Positions 18,641 to 31,279 of a stretch of 64,000 nt of DNA are shown here, piece by piece. A program made the position numbers and the translations under genes. Every line of letters starts with the position of its first letter. Positions within the stretch are counted from its first letter, which is position 1. The notes below the pieces were generated by a model. That model was not told the origin of the DNA. It was given only the letters and a program-made list of their open reading frames with translations, and made no database searches. Source of the stretch: Mesorhizobium sp. B2-3-4 (lineage in GTDB: Bacteria > Pseudomonadota > Alphaproteobacteria > Rhizobiales > Rhizobiaceae); the NCBI RefSeq assembly GCF_006442315.1, contig NZ_VFVY01000001.1, positions 124,001 through 188,000 of the forward strand, written 5' to 3'.

Positions 18641-19915
18641 ATGAGCAAGGTCGGCAACAATAGCGGTGATTCCAAGAACACGCTTTATTGCTCGTTTTGC
18701 GGCAAGAGCCAGCATGAAGTTCGCAAGCTGATCGCCGGTCCCACGGTGTTCATCTGCGACGAATGCGTCGAGCTCTGCATGGACATCATCCGCGAGGAGA
18801 ACAAAACCTCGATGGTGAAGTCGCGCGAGGGCGTGCCGACCCCGCAGGAAATCCTCAAGGTTCTCGACGACTATGTCATCGGCCAGCCTTACGCCAAGCG
18901 CGTGCTGTCGGTGGCGGTCCACAACCACTACAAGCGCCTGGCGCATGCCGGCAAGAACAACGATGTCGAGCTGGCCAAGTCCAACATCCTGCTGATCGGC
19001 CCGACCGGCTGCGGCAAGACGCTGCTGGCGCAGACGCTGGCCCGCATCATCGACGTGCCCTTCACCATGGCCGACGCCACGACGCTTACCGAAGCCGGTT
19101 ACGTCGGCGAGGACGTCGAGAACATCATCCTGAAGCTCCTGCAGTCGGCAGACTACAATGTCGAGCGCGCCCAGCGCGGCATCGTCTACATCGACGAGAT
19201 CGACAAGATTTCGCGCAAGTCCGACAACCCGTCGATCACCCGCGACGTGTCGGGCGAGGGCGTGCAGCAGGCGCTGCTGAAGATCATGGAAGGCACGGTT
19301 GCCTCCGTGCCGCCGCAGGGTGGCCGCAAGCATCCGCAGCAGGAGTTCCTGCAGGTCGACACCGCCAACATCCTGTTCATCTGCGGCGGCGCCTTCGCCG
19401 GGCTGGACAAGATCATCTCGGATCGCGGCCGCAAGACCTCGATCGGCTTCGGCGCCACCGTCGCTTCACCCGAGGACCGGCGTACCGGCGACATCTTCCG
19501 CCAGGTCGAGCCCGAGGATCTGTTGAAGTTCGGCCTCATCCCGGAGTTCGTCGGCCGTCTGCCGGTTCTGGCAACGCTGGAAGACCTTGACGAGCCGGCG
19601 CTGATCCAGATCCTGACCGAGCCGAAGAACGCTTTGGTCAAGCAGTATCAGCGCCTGTTCGAGATGGAGAGCGTCGACCTGACTTTCCACGAGAACGCTT
19701 TGTCGGCGATCGCCAAGCGCGCCATCGAACGCAAGACCGGCGCGCGCGGCCTGCGCTCGATCATGGAAGCGATCCTGCTCGACACGATGTTCGAACTGCC
19801 CGCGCTCGAAGGCGTGCGCGAGGTGGTGATTTCGGAAGAAGTGGTGACCGGCAGCGCCCGGCCGCTCTACATCTATTCCGAGCAGAAGGAAAAGAAGGGC
19901 AATGTCAGCGCCTGA
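18641..19915 (+). CDS. clpX: ATP-dependent Clp protease ATP-binding subunit ClpX
   Basis: A 424-residue AAA+ unfoldase. The N-terminal zinc-binding domain uses Cys17, Cys20, Cys39 and Cys42. Walker A is [12 protein letters not shown], Walker B is [10 protein letters not shown], and the IGF loop that docks on ClpP is in [10 protein letters not shown] prefer the ATG at 18641 over the one two codons earlier because AAGGA is seven bases upstream of it but only one base from the other. The 295 bp before the gene holds no further feature I can support. Confidence 0.98.
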   Translation: MSKVGNNSGDSKNTLYCSFCGKSQHEVRKLIAGPTVFICDECVELCMDIIREENKTSMVKSREGVPTPQEILKVLDDYVIGQPYAKRVLSVAVHNHYKRLAHAGKNNDVELAKSNILLIGPTGCGKTLLAQTLARIIDVPFTMADATTLTEAGYVGEDVENIILKLLQSADYNVERAQRGIVYIDEIDKISRKSDNPSITRDVSGEGVQQALLKIMEGTVASVPPQGGRKHPQQEFLQVDTANILFICGGAFAGLDKIISDRGRKTSIGFGATVASPEDRRTGDIFRQVEPEDLLKFGLIPEFVGRLPVLATLEDLDEPALIQILTEPKNALVKQYQRLFEMESVDLTFHENALSAIAKRAIERKTGARGLRSIMEAILLDTMFELPALEGVREVVISEEVVTGSARPLYIYSEQKEKKGNVSA

Positions 19916-19943
19916 TATGGCTCTCGACCCCTGTTTTTTGTGG

Positions 19944-19968
19944 AACGGCGCCCTCGTGGCGCCGTTTT
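19944..19968 (+). terminator. Rho-independent terminator of clpX
   Basis: AACGGCGCC and GGCGCCGTT form a perfect 9-bp stem around CTCGT, followed by TT. It lies 28 bp after the clpX stop and separates clpX from lon. Confidence 0.8.
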
Positions 19969-20188
19969 GCTGTGACGGGCATACGGCCTGTGCGACGGAG
20001 TGGGTTCGCGGACGATGTTAACTCTTGATCTTTGCCCCGCTTGCATCCACCTAACACGAGAAGGCCGAGGTGCCCGATTTCGTGCTGTAAAACTCCCGTC
20101 ACAAACGGTGGTAGGCGGAACGATCCCCGGTCGTTAATATGAGATTCGCGGTTGGCCTGATGGTGGCCGCGACATGAAAGGTTGGACA

Positions 20189-22598
<2,410 letters not shown>

Positions 22599-22600
<2 letters not shown>

Positions 22601-22703
22601 AGCACCGCGCGTCCACTTGGACGGGCAAAGGACGCTCTAACGCTTTGGACTTGCGCATGGTCCTTTCCGAAAACTCGTCACGGTTTTCGGGGCCATGCGT
22701 TAG
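22599..22703. repeat. Rhizobial intergenic palindromic element (RIME-like)
   Basis: The element starts inside the lon stop codon. It comprises AGAGC...GCTCT arms with CGTCC-ACTT-GGACG inside, then a second palindrome with GCGCATGGTCC and GGCCATGCG arms around TTTCCGAAAAC and GGTTTTCGG. This two-palindrome layout and wording match a dispersed intergenic repeat I know from Rhizobiales genomes. It could fold into two RNA stem-loops at the lon 3' end. Confidence 0.65.
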
Positions 22704-22732
22704 TTTTTGCTAAAGTTGCAGCGCACAAACAG

Positions 22733-22759
22733 AAAGCCGGGCCTCGCGCCCGGCTTTTT
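22733..22759 (+). terminator. Rho-independent terminator after lon
   Basis: GCCGGGC and GCCCGGC arms around a CTCGC loop, preceded by AAA and followed by TTTTT. It ends lon transcription ahead of hupB. The remaining bases to the hupB start contain only AT-richer sequence where the hupB promoter must lie. Confidence 0.85.
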
Positions 22760-22899
22760 CATGTGAAAAACCCCGGAATTCCGGGCTTTTTCCGCTTTTT
22801 TCCTGCCTTTTCGACTTGGTTGCGGGAACGCTTCTTTCTAAAGTCCGTTTCCTGCCGGATGAGTCGTAAGTTCCGGTGTTCTCATGGAAGGGAATTTTT

Positions 22900-23172
22900 A
22901 TGAACAAGAACGAACTGGTGTCCGCTGTCGCCGACGCCGCGAGCATTTCGAAGGGTGACGCGCAGTCGGCGGTCGATGCGGTGTTTTCCGTCATCACCGG
23001 CGAACTGAAGAAGGGCGGCGATGTCCGGCTTGTCGGCTTTGGCAATTTCACCGTGTCAAAGCGCGCTGCGTCCACCGGCCGCAACCCCCAGACTGGCGCC
23101 GAAGTGAAGATTCCGGCGCGCACCGTGCCGAAGTTCTCGGCCGGCAAGGGCCTCAAGGACGCCGTCAACTAA
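22900..23172 (+). CDS. hupB: DNA-binding protein HU
   Basis: A 90-residue histone-like protein, the usual HU length. It shows MNKNELVSAVADAA at the start, the GFGNFTVSKRAASTGRNPQTG beta-arm with the conserved RNP tip that intercalates into DNA, and the C-terminal FSAGKGLKDAVN. HU bends and compacts DNA as a homodimer here or with a paralogue. AAGGGAA precedes the ATG. It has its own terminator. Confidence 0.97.
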   Translation: MNKNELVSAVADAASISKGDAQSAVDAVFSVITGELKKGGDVRLVGFGNFTVSKRAASTGRNPQTGAEVKIPARTVPKFSAGKGLKDAVN

Positions 23173-23196
23173 GCGCGTTTTTATTTCAAAAAGACA

Positions 23197-23221
23197 GAAA
23201 AGCCGGGCTTGCCCGGCTTTT
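23197..23221 (+). terminator. Rho-independent terminator of hupB
   Basis: AAAAGCCGGGC and GCCCGGCTTTT pair around a TT loop 24 bp after the hupB stop. The A and T flanks mean it could also stop transcription of the convergent aldo/keto reductase gene. Confidence 0.85.
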
Positions 23222-23269
23222 CATTTTGAGAGACGCAGCTTGATAGACGCAGCCGGCTCGGAAGCACGG

Positions 23270-24292
23270 TCACCCTGTCGGCGCTTCGACGGCCATCAGG
23301 CCTTCCTGCTTGAGATCGATCCACAGCGCCGCGGCAAGCTTCGCGTCGAGCAGCGACCGGTTGCTCTCGACTTCTCCAGGCCGCTGGCCGCCGGGGATCA
23401 CCGAAACCACCGAGGGGTGCAAAAGCGGGAATTGCAGGGCGGCCTCGATCAGCCTGACACCGTGACGCCTGCAGACGGCCTCGATGCGGGCCACCCGGTC
23501 GAGCACATCCTGCGGCGCTTCGGAGTAGTTGTAGAAGGCGCCGGGCTTCGGTCCCGTCGCCAGGATGCCGGAATTGTAGGGACCGCCCAGAACGATGCCG
23601 ATGCCGCGCTTCTGGCAGAGCGGCAGGAAGGACGTCAACGCCTCCTGTTCCAGCAGCGTGTAGCGCCCGGCAAGCAGGAACAGGTCGAAGTCGCCGCGCT
23701 CGGCCAGCGTCTGCGCGACCTGCCACTCATTTATGCCGCCGCCGAACGCCTTGATGACGCCCTGGTCGCGCAAGGCCAGCAGGCCGTAATAGCCCGAGCG
23801 CATGAACTCCTCGATGCGCCGGTCGGACGCCTCCTTGCTGCCATGGGTGAAGATGTCGACATCGTGCACGAACAGGATGTCGATGCGGTCGACGCCGAGC
23901 CGCTCCAGCGACGCCTCGAACGAGCGCATGACACCGTCATAGCTGTAGTCGTAGACCTCCTTGCGCGACGGCGTGTCGAAGAACTTGCCGATGCCGGTAC
24001 GCTCTTGCGGCGGGCAGGCGCGCATGATGCGGCCGACCTTGCTCGACAGCACGTAGTCGTCGCGCTTCCTGGAGCGCAGGAAGGGATTGAGACGCGTTTC
24101 AGACAGGCCGAGGCCATAGAGCGGCGCGGTGTCATAGTAACGGCAGCCGGTCGCCCAGGCGGCCTCCAGCGTCGCATTGGCATCCTCGTCGGAGACGGCG
24201 CGGTAAAGATTGCCGAGCGGCGCCGTGCCGAAACCCAGCTCCGTGAAAGTGATGCCGCCATTGCCTATGCGGTCGAAATGCCGTGTCTTCAT
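23270..24292 (-). CDS. Aldo/keto reductase (D-threo-aldose/L-fucose dehydrogenase-like)
   Basis: A 340-residue TIM-barrel oxidoreductase. The AKR catalytic tetrad is visible: Asp in RYYDTAPLYG, Tyr in the same motif, Lys in VLSSKVGR, and His in ILFVHDVD. The overall layout (FGTAPLGNLY start, DIFTHG, GGPYNSGILATG) is that of the D-threo-aldose 1-dehydrogenase group, which also contains pyridoxal 4-dehydrogenase. It likely oxidises a sugar or aldehyde hemiacetal with NAD(P). It is divergent from the sugar locus (SIS gene), so a role in that pathway is reasonable but inferred. Confidence 0.85.
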   Translation of the reverse strand: MKTRHFDRIGNGGITFTELGFGTAPLGNLYRAVSDEDANATLEAAWATGCRYYDTAPLYGLGLSETRLNPFLRSRKRDDYVLSSKVGRIMRACPPQERTGIGKFFDTPSRKEVYDYSYDGVMRSFEASLERLGVDRIDILFVHDVDIFTHGSKEASDRRIEEFMRSGYYGLLALRDQGVIKAFGGGINEWQVAQTLAERGDFDLFLLAGRYTLLEQEALTSFLPLCQKRGIGIVLGGPYNSGILATGPKPGAFYNYSEAPQDVLDRVARIEAVCRRHGVRLIEAALQFPLLHPSVVSVIPGGQRPGEVESNRSLLDAKLAAALWIDLKQEGLMAVEAPTG

Positions 24293-24469
24293 GTCCTGCC
24301 CGTTTGCTTCGCTGATTTGTCTGACATGACACTATCATGCCCGTGGCACAGCAAAAGCGCCGGGGGCCGTTGGACAGTCATTTTCGCGGTGGTAGCATGA
24401 ATGAAAACAAGCCGTTCGGGGGAAAGACGTGACCAGCAATTGCCCGGTATCCTCGGTCGCCGGCAAGCC

Positions 24470-25048
24470 ATGGGTTCAGCCGTGAGCAACGCCGGCCAGC
24501 CGATGTTCGGGACGGCGCTTGATGAGCTCGGCGCGGTGTTGGCGCGCGTCGACGGTGACCGCATCGACGCCGCCTGCAAGCTGCTCGCCGAAGCCAGACA
24601 GATCGTCGCCTATGGCTGCGGCCGCGAAGCCTTGCAGGTGAAGGGCTTTGCCATGCGGCTCTACCATCTGGGCCTGCCGGTTTCGGTGGTCGGCGACATG
24701 ACCGCGCCGCCGGTGGGGCAGGGCGATGTCTTCCTTGTCAGTTCCGGGCCTGGCGAGACCGCGACAGTCCTCACCCTGATGCGCATCGCGCTCGAGGCCG
24801 GCGCGACCGTCCTGCTCCTGACCGCCCAGGTGGGCGGCAGTGCCGCAAGTCTGGCCGATTTCACACTGCTGATCCCCGCGCAGACCATGGCCAGCGACCA
24901 GGGGGCGCAAAAAACGTCGGTGCTGCCGATGGGTTCGGTGTTCGAGGGCGCGTTGTTCCTCATGTTCGAGATCATGGTGCTGAAACTCAGGGACATGACC
25001 GCGGCGTCGCCCGAGGCCATGCGCGCCCGCCATACCAACATGGAATAG
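24470..25048 (+). CDS. SIS-domain sugar-phosphate isomerase (6-phospho-3-hexuloisomerase-like)
   Basis: A 192-residue single SIS domain. Features shared with HxlB/PHI proteins are IVAYGCGREALQVKGFAMRL near the N-terminus, the phosphate-binding VSSGPGETATV loop, PMGSVFEGALF, and the C-terminal RARHTNME, where HxlB has RHANLE. It probably isomerises a ketose/aldose phosphate. No hexulose-phosphate synthase gene is in the window, so formaldehyde fixation is not supported. The ATG at 24470 is my choice; the frame is open 23 codons upstream. The next gene starts 3 bp after its stop. Confidence 0.78.
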   Translation: MGSAVSNAGQPMFGTALDELGAVLARVDGDRIDAACKLLAEARQIVAYGCGREALQVKGFAMRLYHLGLPVSVVGDMTAPPVGQGDVFLVSSGPGETATVLTLMRIALEAGATVLLLTAQVGGSAASLADFTLLIPAQTMASDQGAQKTSVLPMGSVFEGALFLMFEIMVLKLRDMTAASPEAMRARHTNME

Positions 25049-25051
25049 ATC

Positions 25052-25795
25052 ATGCGCTACGAACTGATGCTGCCGCACCAGATCCGCAAGGCGATTGCCG
25101 ACAATTGGCCGGTCGTCCTGCCGCTCGGCGTGCTGGAGTACCATGGCGAGCACATGGCCGTGGGCATGGACACGTTGGCCGTCGTCAAGACGCTGGAACT
25201 GTTCGAGAAGGAGAGCGACATCGTCATCCTGCCGCCCTTTTACTACGGCGCGGCGAGCTATGCCGTGGCGCCGCCGGAAGGCAGCGGCTCCGTTCAGGTC
25301 GGCGGCAATCAGCTGGCGCCGTTCGGCGAGGAACTGTTCTACAGCCTGCTGCGCATCGGTTTTCGCAACATCCACGCCATCATCCACCACCAGACCGAGA
25401 ATTTCGCCGCCGGCATGCCGACCGACCTCGCCTTCAAGACGGCCGGCCGCCAGGCGATCTTCCGCTTCCTCGAAAAGCAGCGCGGCGAAGGCTGGTGGGG
25501 TTCCAATGATATGGCCGACTACTATGCCGGACATGCCGCGGGCGAGAATTTCTTCAACTGGGTCCAGGTGCATCCGCTGATGCCGGCCACCATGAACGGC
25601 AAATATCCGTTCGACCATGCCGGCATCGGCGAGACATCCCTGATGCTGGCGCTATGCCCCGAAGCGGTGGATCCGGCTCACTTCGCCGACAACACCGGCT
25701 GGTATACGGCAAGCGCCAGGGAGGCGTCAGCGGAGCTCGGCCACCAGGGCGTCGCCATGATCATGGGGAACCTGCGCGCGATCCTGAAGAGCTAG
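25052..25795 (+). CDS. Creatininase-family amidohydrolase
   Basis: A 247-residue protein of the creatininase fold. The metal-binding segments are LPLGVLEYHGEHMAVGMDTL (Glu, His, Asp ligands) near residue 30, HAIIHHQTEN in the middle, and the conserved acidic FDHAGIGETSLML near the C-terminus. Family members include creatinine amidohydrolase, the riboflavin/F420 pathway enzyme ArfB and MftE. Its place between a sugar-phosphate isomerase and an ABC sugar importer suggests a cyclic amide or lactam of sugar origin as substrate, which is inference. Three base pairs separate it from the SIS gene. Confidence 0.82.
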   Translation: MRYELMLPHQIRKAIADNWPVVLPLGVLEYHGEHMAVGMDTLAVVKTLELFEKESDIVILPPFYYGAASYAVAPPEGSGSVQVGGNQLAPFGEELFYSLLRIGFRNIHAIIHHQTENFAAGMPTDLAFKTAGRQAIFRFLEKQRGEGWWGSNDMADYYAGHAAGENFFNWVQVHPLMPATMNGKYPFDHAGIGETSLMLALCPEAVDPAHFADNTGWYTASAREASAELGHQGVAMIMGNLRAILKS

Positions 25796-26106
25796 CCTTT
25801 GGTCCTCATCCGCTCCGCACGGTAGTCGGCGATGGATTTGTCGGGATCGCTCTTGGCGGCCACGGCCCAGATGAAAGTGCCGGCGCCTGAAATCGCCAGG
25901 ATGACGTAGAGCGCTATCCCGATGGCAAGGTGGTTGGCGTAGAACCCCACCAGGGCCATCAGCAGGCCGCCGCAGATCATTGCCAGCACGAAGCCTGCAA
26001 TGACGGCGCGCCCCTGCCAGGCGATCGGCATCACGCCCTTGCCGTAGCGGTCGCGGCCGACATAACCGACACGGATGTTGCGTGCGAACCAGTACGGCCC
26101 GGCCAT
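25792..26106 (-). CDS. Small two-helix membrane protein linked to the sugar importer
   Basis: A 104-residue protein with two hydrophobic helices (VIAGFVLAMICGGLLMALVGF and LAIGIALYVILAISGAGTF) and a charged C-terminus ending RAERMRTKG. I do not recognise the family. It begins 2 bp after the MalG-like permease stop, so it is the last gene of the transporter operon. It could be an accessory subunit. Its stop overlaps the convergent creatininase stop by four bases. Confidence 0.7.
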   Translation of the reverse strand: MAGPYWFARNIRVGYVGRDRYGKGVMPIAWQGRAVIAGFVLAMICGGLLMALVGFYANHLAIGIALYVILAISGAGTFIWAVAAKSDPDKSIADYRAERMRTKG

Positions 26107-26108
26107 GC

Positions 26109-27026
26109 CTATTTCACCGCCCCCGCCGTCATGCCCATGATCAGGTAGCGCTCCAGGGCGATGCCGATGACGGCAAGCGGCGCGATCGCGGCAGTGGCGA
26201 GTGCCGCCATCGACCACCAGTTGATGCCTTGCGAGCCTGTCTGGCTCGCCACCATCACCGGGATTGTCTTGGCATCCGTCGAGGTCAGAAGGGCAGCGAA
26301 GAAATACTCGTTCCAGCACAGCACCATCGCCAGGATGAAGGCGGCGACAATGCCCGGCAGCGCGATCGGCATGACGATGCGGAAGAAAGCGCCCCAGATC
26401 GACAGGCCGTCGACGAGGGCGGCTTCCTCGAGCTCGACGGGGATGGAATTGAACTGGTCGCGCATGATCCAGATGACGATCGGCAGCACCATCAGCGTGT
26501 AGAGCAGGATCAGGCCGACGCGCGTATCGAGCAGCCCGACTTCGCGGTAGAGCACCAGGAAGGGCAGGGCCAGCACCACCGGCGGCAGGATCAGCTGCGA
26601 CAGGAAGAAGAAGGAGATATCCTCGTTCTTGAACCAGGCGAAATGATAGCGATAGCGGGTCAGGCCATAGGCGGCGAGGCTGCCGATGACGATCGCCAGG
26701 CTCGACGCGCCAACCGAGGTGATGACCGAATTCATGAAGCGCTTGAGGAACTCGTCGCGCACCGTCGAGGTCTGGAAGATCGAGTCCGGCGACAGGCCAA
26801 GCGATCGCCAGCCTTTCCAGTCGGGCTGGAAGTCGACGAACGGGATCAGGTGGCCCTGGGTGACGTCCACCGCCGTCTTGAACGAGGTGGTGATGGTCCA
26901 GTAGATCGGAAACAGGCAGATGAAGGCCCAGAAGGCGAGCGCGCCATAGATGAAGACGCGGCTGGCGACGAAGCTCGCCGGCGAGCGGATATCGGATGCG
27001 ACGTAGTCGGTGGTCTGGACGCTCAT
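26109..27026 (-). CDS. Carbohydrate ABC transporter permease (MalG-like)
   Basis: A 305-residue inner-membrane protein with six hydrophobic helices. The cytoplasmic coupling EAA loop reads ELEEAALVDGLSIWGAFFRI, followed by MPIALPG, which docks on the ATPase. This is the MalG/UgpE family of CUT1 importers. It is preceded 6 bp upstream by the MalF-like gene and followed by the small membrane protein. The cognate ATPase is encoded divergently at 30,202. Confidence 0.92.
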   Translation of the reverse strand: MSVQTTDYVASDIRSPASFVASRVFIYGALAFWAFICLFPIYWTITTSFKTAVDVTQGHLIPFVDFQPDWKGWRSLGLSPDSIFQTSTVRDEFLKRFMNSVITSVGASSLAIVIGSLAAYGLTRYRYHFAWFKNEDISFFFLSQLILPPVVLALPFLVLYREVGLLDTRVGLILLYTLMVLPIVIWIMRDQFNSIPVELEEAALVDGLSIWGAFFRIVMPIALPGIVAAFILAMVLCWNEYFFAALLTSTDAKTIPVMVASQTGSQGINWWSMAALATAAIAPLAVIGIALERYLIMGMTAGAVK

Positions 27027-27032
27027 CTCTGC

Positions 27033-28154
27033 CTAATTCACATTGCGCACGAAACGGCTGGCGAACTTCAACAGCCAGGTCACGAACACCACGATGATGA
27101 CGAGATAGGCCATCGCCAGCATGGTGCCGTAGCCGACGTTCGAACGGTCGCGGTACTCGCGGTAGATGAAGCTCGACACCGAATCGGTGGCGCCGCCCGG
27201 ACCGCCGGAGGTGACGGTGATGATGATGTCGGCAAGCTTGAGCTTGAAGATGATGCGCAGGATCACCGCCGTCACCGACACCGGCAGCATCAGCGGAAAG
27301 GTGACCTGCCAGAAGGTCTGCCAGGCCGTTGCGCCATCGACACGCGCCGCCTCCAGCACCTCCCGTGACATCGCCTGCAGCCCCGCCAGCAGCATGATCA
27401 TCATGAATGGAATGAAGGTCCAGGCGTCCAGCACCATGATCGCTATGCGGGCGGTGATCGGGTTCGAGAAGAAGGCCGGGTCTTCCCAGCCCAGATGCCG
27501 CGCCAGCGTCGCTGCCGGTCCGAAGCGGTACTCCATCAGCGACTTGCCGATCATCCACGACACCGCCACCGGCGAGAGCATCAGCGGCATCAGGAACACC
27601 ACCCGGAAAAATTTCCGGGCGCGGATCTGCGCGTTGAGCAGCAGCGCCAGGCCAAAGGCGATGACATATTCGACCAGCACCGCCAGCACGTAGAGCACCA
27701 TGTTGAACAGGGCGTTACGGTAGTAGGGGTCGGCGAGCATCTGCCAGAAATTGTCGAGCCCGTTGAACCTGCGGCCACTGAAGGAGGAGAGGTTCCAGTC
27801 GGTGAGGGCGATGTAGAAACCAAACAGCGTCGGGAAGATCACCATCGCTATCGTGAACAGAAGGGCAGGCAGCAGGAACAGCGCACGCTGTCCGTCCTCG
27901 CCGCGTGTCAGGACCTGGCCAATGCCGATCGCCACGCCCCACGCCACATAGGCATAGACCACGGGCCGCCACGTCTCGAAGCCGATCGCGTCGACCTCGG
28001 TCTTGTACAGGATTTGCAGCACGATCGTCGCCAGCAGGCCGAGCGTGGCGATCGCCATCAGCGCCCAACCCAGACGCTTGCGGCCTGGCGGGATCAGGTC
28101 ATGAGGCGCGGCGTCTGCCGGCCACTGGGTCGCGGTCGAAGTCTGGTCAGCCAC
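27033..28154 (-). CDS. Carbohydrate ABC transporter permease (MalF-like)
   Basis: A 373-residue permease, longer than MalG partners because of two extra N-terminal helices. The EAA loop is EAARVDGATAWQTFWQVTFP, then LMLPVSVTA. It forms the heterodimeric channel with the MalG-like subunit. It is separated from the upstream binding-protein gene by 88 bp holding a strong hairpin, which probably lowers its expression relative to the binding protein. Confidence 0.92.
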   Translation of the reverse strand: MADQTSTATQWPADAAPHDLIPPGRKRLGWALMAIATLGLLATIVLQILYKTEVDAIGFETWRPVVYAYVAWGVAIGIGQVLTRGEDGQRALFLLPALLFTIAMVIFPTLFGFYIALTDWNLSSFSGRRFNGLDNFWQMLADPYYRNALFNMVLYVLAVLVEYVIAFGLALLLNAQIRARKFFRVVFLMPLMLSPVAVSWMIGKSLMEYRFGPAATLARHLGWEDPAFFSNPITARIAIMVLDAWTFIPFMMIMLLAGLQAMSREVLEAARVDGATAWQTFWQVTFPLMLPVSVTAVILRIIFKLKLADIIITVTSGGPGGATDSVSSFIYREYRDRSNVGYGTMLAMAYLVIIVVFVTWLLKFASRFVRNVN

Positions 28155-28205
28155 AAATCTCGCCCGTTTTGCATAGGTCCGGAATCTCCAGGACCGGTCG
28201 GATAT

Positions 28206-28231
28206 GGTCCGGCGGGGTGAGCCGCCGGACC
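28206..28231 (-). promoter_or_regulatory. Perfect hairpin between binding-protein and permease genes
   Basis: GGTCCGGCGG and CCGCCGGACC form a perfect 10-bp stem with a 6-base loop and no T run. It sits just after the binding-protein stop. In malE-malF-like operons such stems protect the upstream mRNA and reduce permease expression; I infer the same here. A shorter GGTCC/GGACC pair lies beside it (28177-28195). Confidence 0.6.
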
Positions 28232-28242
28232 AGGTCTAAGGA

Positions 28243-29910
28243 TCAGGCCATGCCGAGCGAAGCCTTGTAGAGCTTGATCTGCTTGTCGCGGCCGATCTGG
28301 TCGGTGAGCTTCTCCCAGGCCGCCGCGATGGCATCGGCGCCTTCCTGCGCCTTCATCTTGCCGGCGAAGGTGTTGGCCAGAATGTCCTCGGCGGCGGAAT
28401 AGTACTGGAAGATGCCGGGGATGCGTGGCTCGATCGCCGCGTTCGGATGGTTGTAGCTGTCGCCTTCCGATTTGAGATACGAGGTGATGAACGCCTCGTC
28501 GTAGCCGGCCGCCACCCATTCGGGAATGTCGAAATGGGAATTGCGGTAGGGCTGGAAACCCGACGGATACATCGCCGTCCAGATCGACAGGTCCTTGCCG
28601 CCGAGATGGGCTGCAGCCGACCATGCCGCCTTCTTCTTCTTCTCGTCGCTGTCGACGCGGGCCATGACGTAGACGCCCCAGCCGAGATAGGCGCAGTTCG
28701 GCGAATAGTTCGGGCCGCTGGCGAGCTTGTCCCACTTGCCGGTCTTGGCGTTGTAGACATCGTCGGAGCCCGGCAGGATCGAGAAGCCGGTGACGTCGCC
28801 GATGACAGAGGAGTCGTTGGTCTTGACGTTCGAGCCGACGTCGCCCCACCAGGGGATCATCGAGCCGGTGCCGGCCAGGAACTGCTGGAAGGCGGTGGTG
28901 TTCGGGTCGGCGTTGATCTGGTCGGCCGGTTCGGAAGGCAGCGCGTCGATGACGTCCTGGATGGCGCGTACCCAGGCCGGATTGTTGACGCGCGGCTTCA
29001 TCGTGTCGGCGTCGAACAGCCAGGCCTTGTCGTCGGGATGCTTTGCATAGGCGGTGGCGCGGCTGCCCAGGAAGTAGAAGCCGAACCCGCCCCATGGCTT
29101 GGGCGCGTCGAGATAGCCGTAGACATCCTGGCCCTTGAACTTCTTGCCCTTCAGGAACTTGGTCACAGCCTGCACCTGTTGCCAGGTCTTCGGCACGCCC
29201 CATTCGCCCTCACCGCCGCCATCCTTCCACTGCTTGGCGAGGTCGGCATCGGCAAAGACGTCGGTGCGGTAGTTGAAGTTGTGCGTGTCGCCGTCGATGG
29301 TGACGCGGTACTGCTTGCCGTCCCAGGTGCCGACGGGCGGCTTGAGATAGTTGACCAGATCGTCGAAGTCGATCTGCTTCTTGACCCAGTCCGGCATTTC
29401 GGAAGTCAGGCCCTTGCCGCAGACGTCGCCCTCGAACGGTGCGCCCATTTCGATAATGTCGAAGTCGACGGTGCCGGTGGCGATCGACTGCTGCAGGCGG
29501 GCATTGTAGTCGGCCTGCGCAAGGTCGATCCAGCTGATCTTGGCGCCGGTATAGGTCTCCCACGGCTTCAGGAAACCACGGAACAGCACATTGTGCAGGT
29601 TCTGGTTGTTGAGGCCCATGAAGGTGAGCTCGACCCCGGCGAATTCACCTTCCTTGACGTTGGCCTTGGTCGCCTCGAGGCAGAGCTCGCCGACCTTCTG
29701 GAAGTCGGCGTCGGTCGGCTGGCCTTTGCCGACCCCGGGGATCTGCAGGATTTTCGAGCGCAGTTCGCTCGCGGCGGAGGCCGGGCGCGTCAGGGCGCCA
29801 AGTCCGGCGCCGGATGCGGCCGCGATCGCGGCCATGCTCGCCGCACCCTTCAATATGTCACGCCGGGTTGCCCCCGCGCGCATCAAATTCTCATAAAGAC
29901 CTACTCTCAT
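28243..29910 (-). CDS. Tat-exported sugar ABC transporter substrate-binding protein
   Basis: A 555-residue extracellular solute-binding protein, larger than most family 1 members (about 420-450). The N-terminus carries a twin-arginine motif, [13 protein letters not shown], so it would be exported folded by Tat. The mature part shows the expected alternating lobes with [32 protein letters not shown] and [15 protein letters not shown]. It delivers the sugar to the MalFG-like permeases. It starts the minus-strand operon, divergent from the ATPase gene. Confidence 0.9.
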   Translation of the reverse strand: MRVGLYENLMRAGATRRDILKGAASMAAIAAASGAGLGALTRPASAASELRSKILQIPGVGKGQPTDADFQKVGELCLEATKANVKEGEFAGVELTFMGLNNQNLHNVLFRGFLKPWETYTGAKISWIDLAQADYNARLQQSIATGTVDFDIIEMGAPFEGDVCGKGLTSEMPDWVKKQIDFDDLVNYLKPPVGTWDGKQYRVTIDGDTHNFNYRTDVFADADLAKQWKDGGGEGEWGVPKTWQQVQAVTKFLKGKKFKGQDVYGYLDAPKPWGGFGFYFLGSRATAYAKHPDDKAWLFDADTMKPRVNNPAWVRAIQDVIDALPSEPADQINADPNTTAFQQFLAGTGSMIPWWGDVGSNVKTNDSSVIGDVTGFSILPGSDDVYNAKTGKWDKLASGPNYSPNCAYLGWGVYVMARVDSDEKKKKAAWSAAAHLGGKDLSIWTAMYPSGFQPYRNSHFDIPEWVAAGYDEAFITSYLKSEGDSYNHPNAAIEPRIPGIFQYYSAAEDILANTFAGKMKAQEGADAIAAAWEKLTDQIGRDKQIKLYKASLGMA

Positions 29911-30201
29911 CGATTATTCCTCCCAGAACATCAGCGTGAATGGATATGGCCAGTCTTGTCGGACGCTGGAGCGCCACGGTTCTCCCTTGTGAAAACGAAA
30001 ACGCAGGACCCCACCCCTGCGTCGCCTGGAGTTCCGATTTTCGGGTCGTGTACCGATATCAGGACTAGCACCGGCCACTATTCTCACAACCAAACGCCGT
30101 GTCAACGAGAACAGGTTTTTATCTATAAGAGACTGACTTGCCCTGACCGGTCGCGTTGGTTAGCTTCTGCCCCTACGGCCGGTGGAGCCGATGGGGGAAC
30201 G
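29911..30201. promoter_or_regulatory. Divergent control region of the sugar importer
   Basis: This 291-bp gap separates the binding-protein gene from the ATPase gene, so it must hold both promoters. I see TTCTC and GAGAA arms 21 bases apart at about 30081-30111, a possible operator, and AT-rich TTTTTATCTATAAG at 30116-30129 that could be a -10 region. No regulator gene is adjacent. The assignment is weak. Confidence 0.35.
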
Positions 30202-31251
<1,050 letters not shown>

Positions 31252-31279
31252 TCTCAAACGCACTTCACGAGGACCCATC

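Noticed and set aside
24470..25048. Ribulose monophosphate formaldehyde pathway
   Set aside because: The isomerase resembles HxlB but no hexulose-phosphate synthase is present in the window.
28447..30201. Long N-terminal extension of the ABC ATPase frame
   Set aside because: It is antisense of the binding-protein gene and unlike any protein; MalK-type proteins begin at the ATG at 30202.
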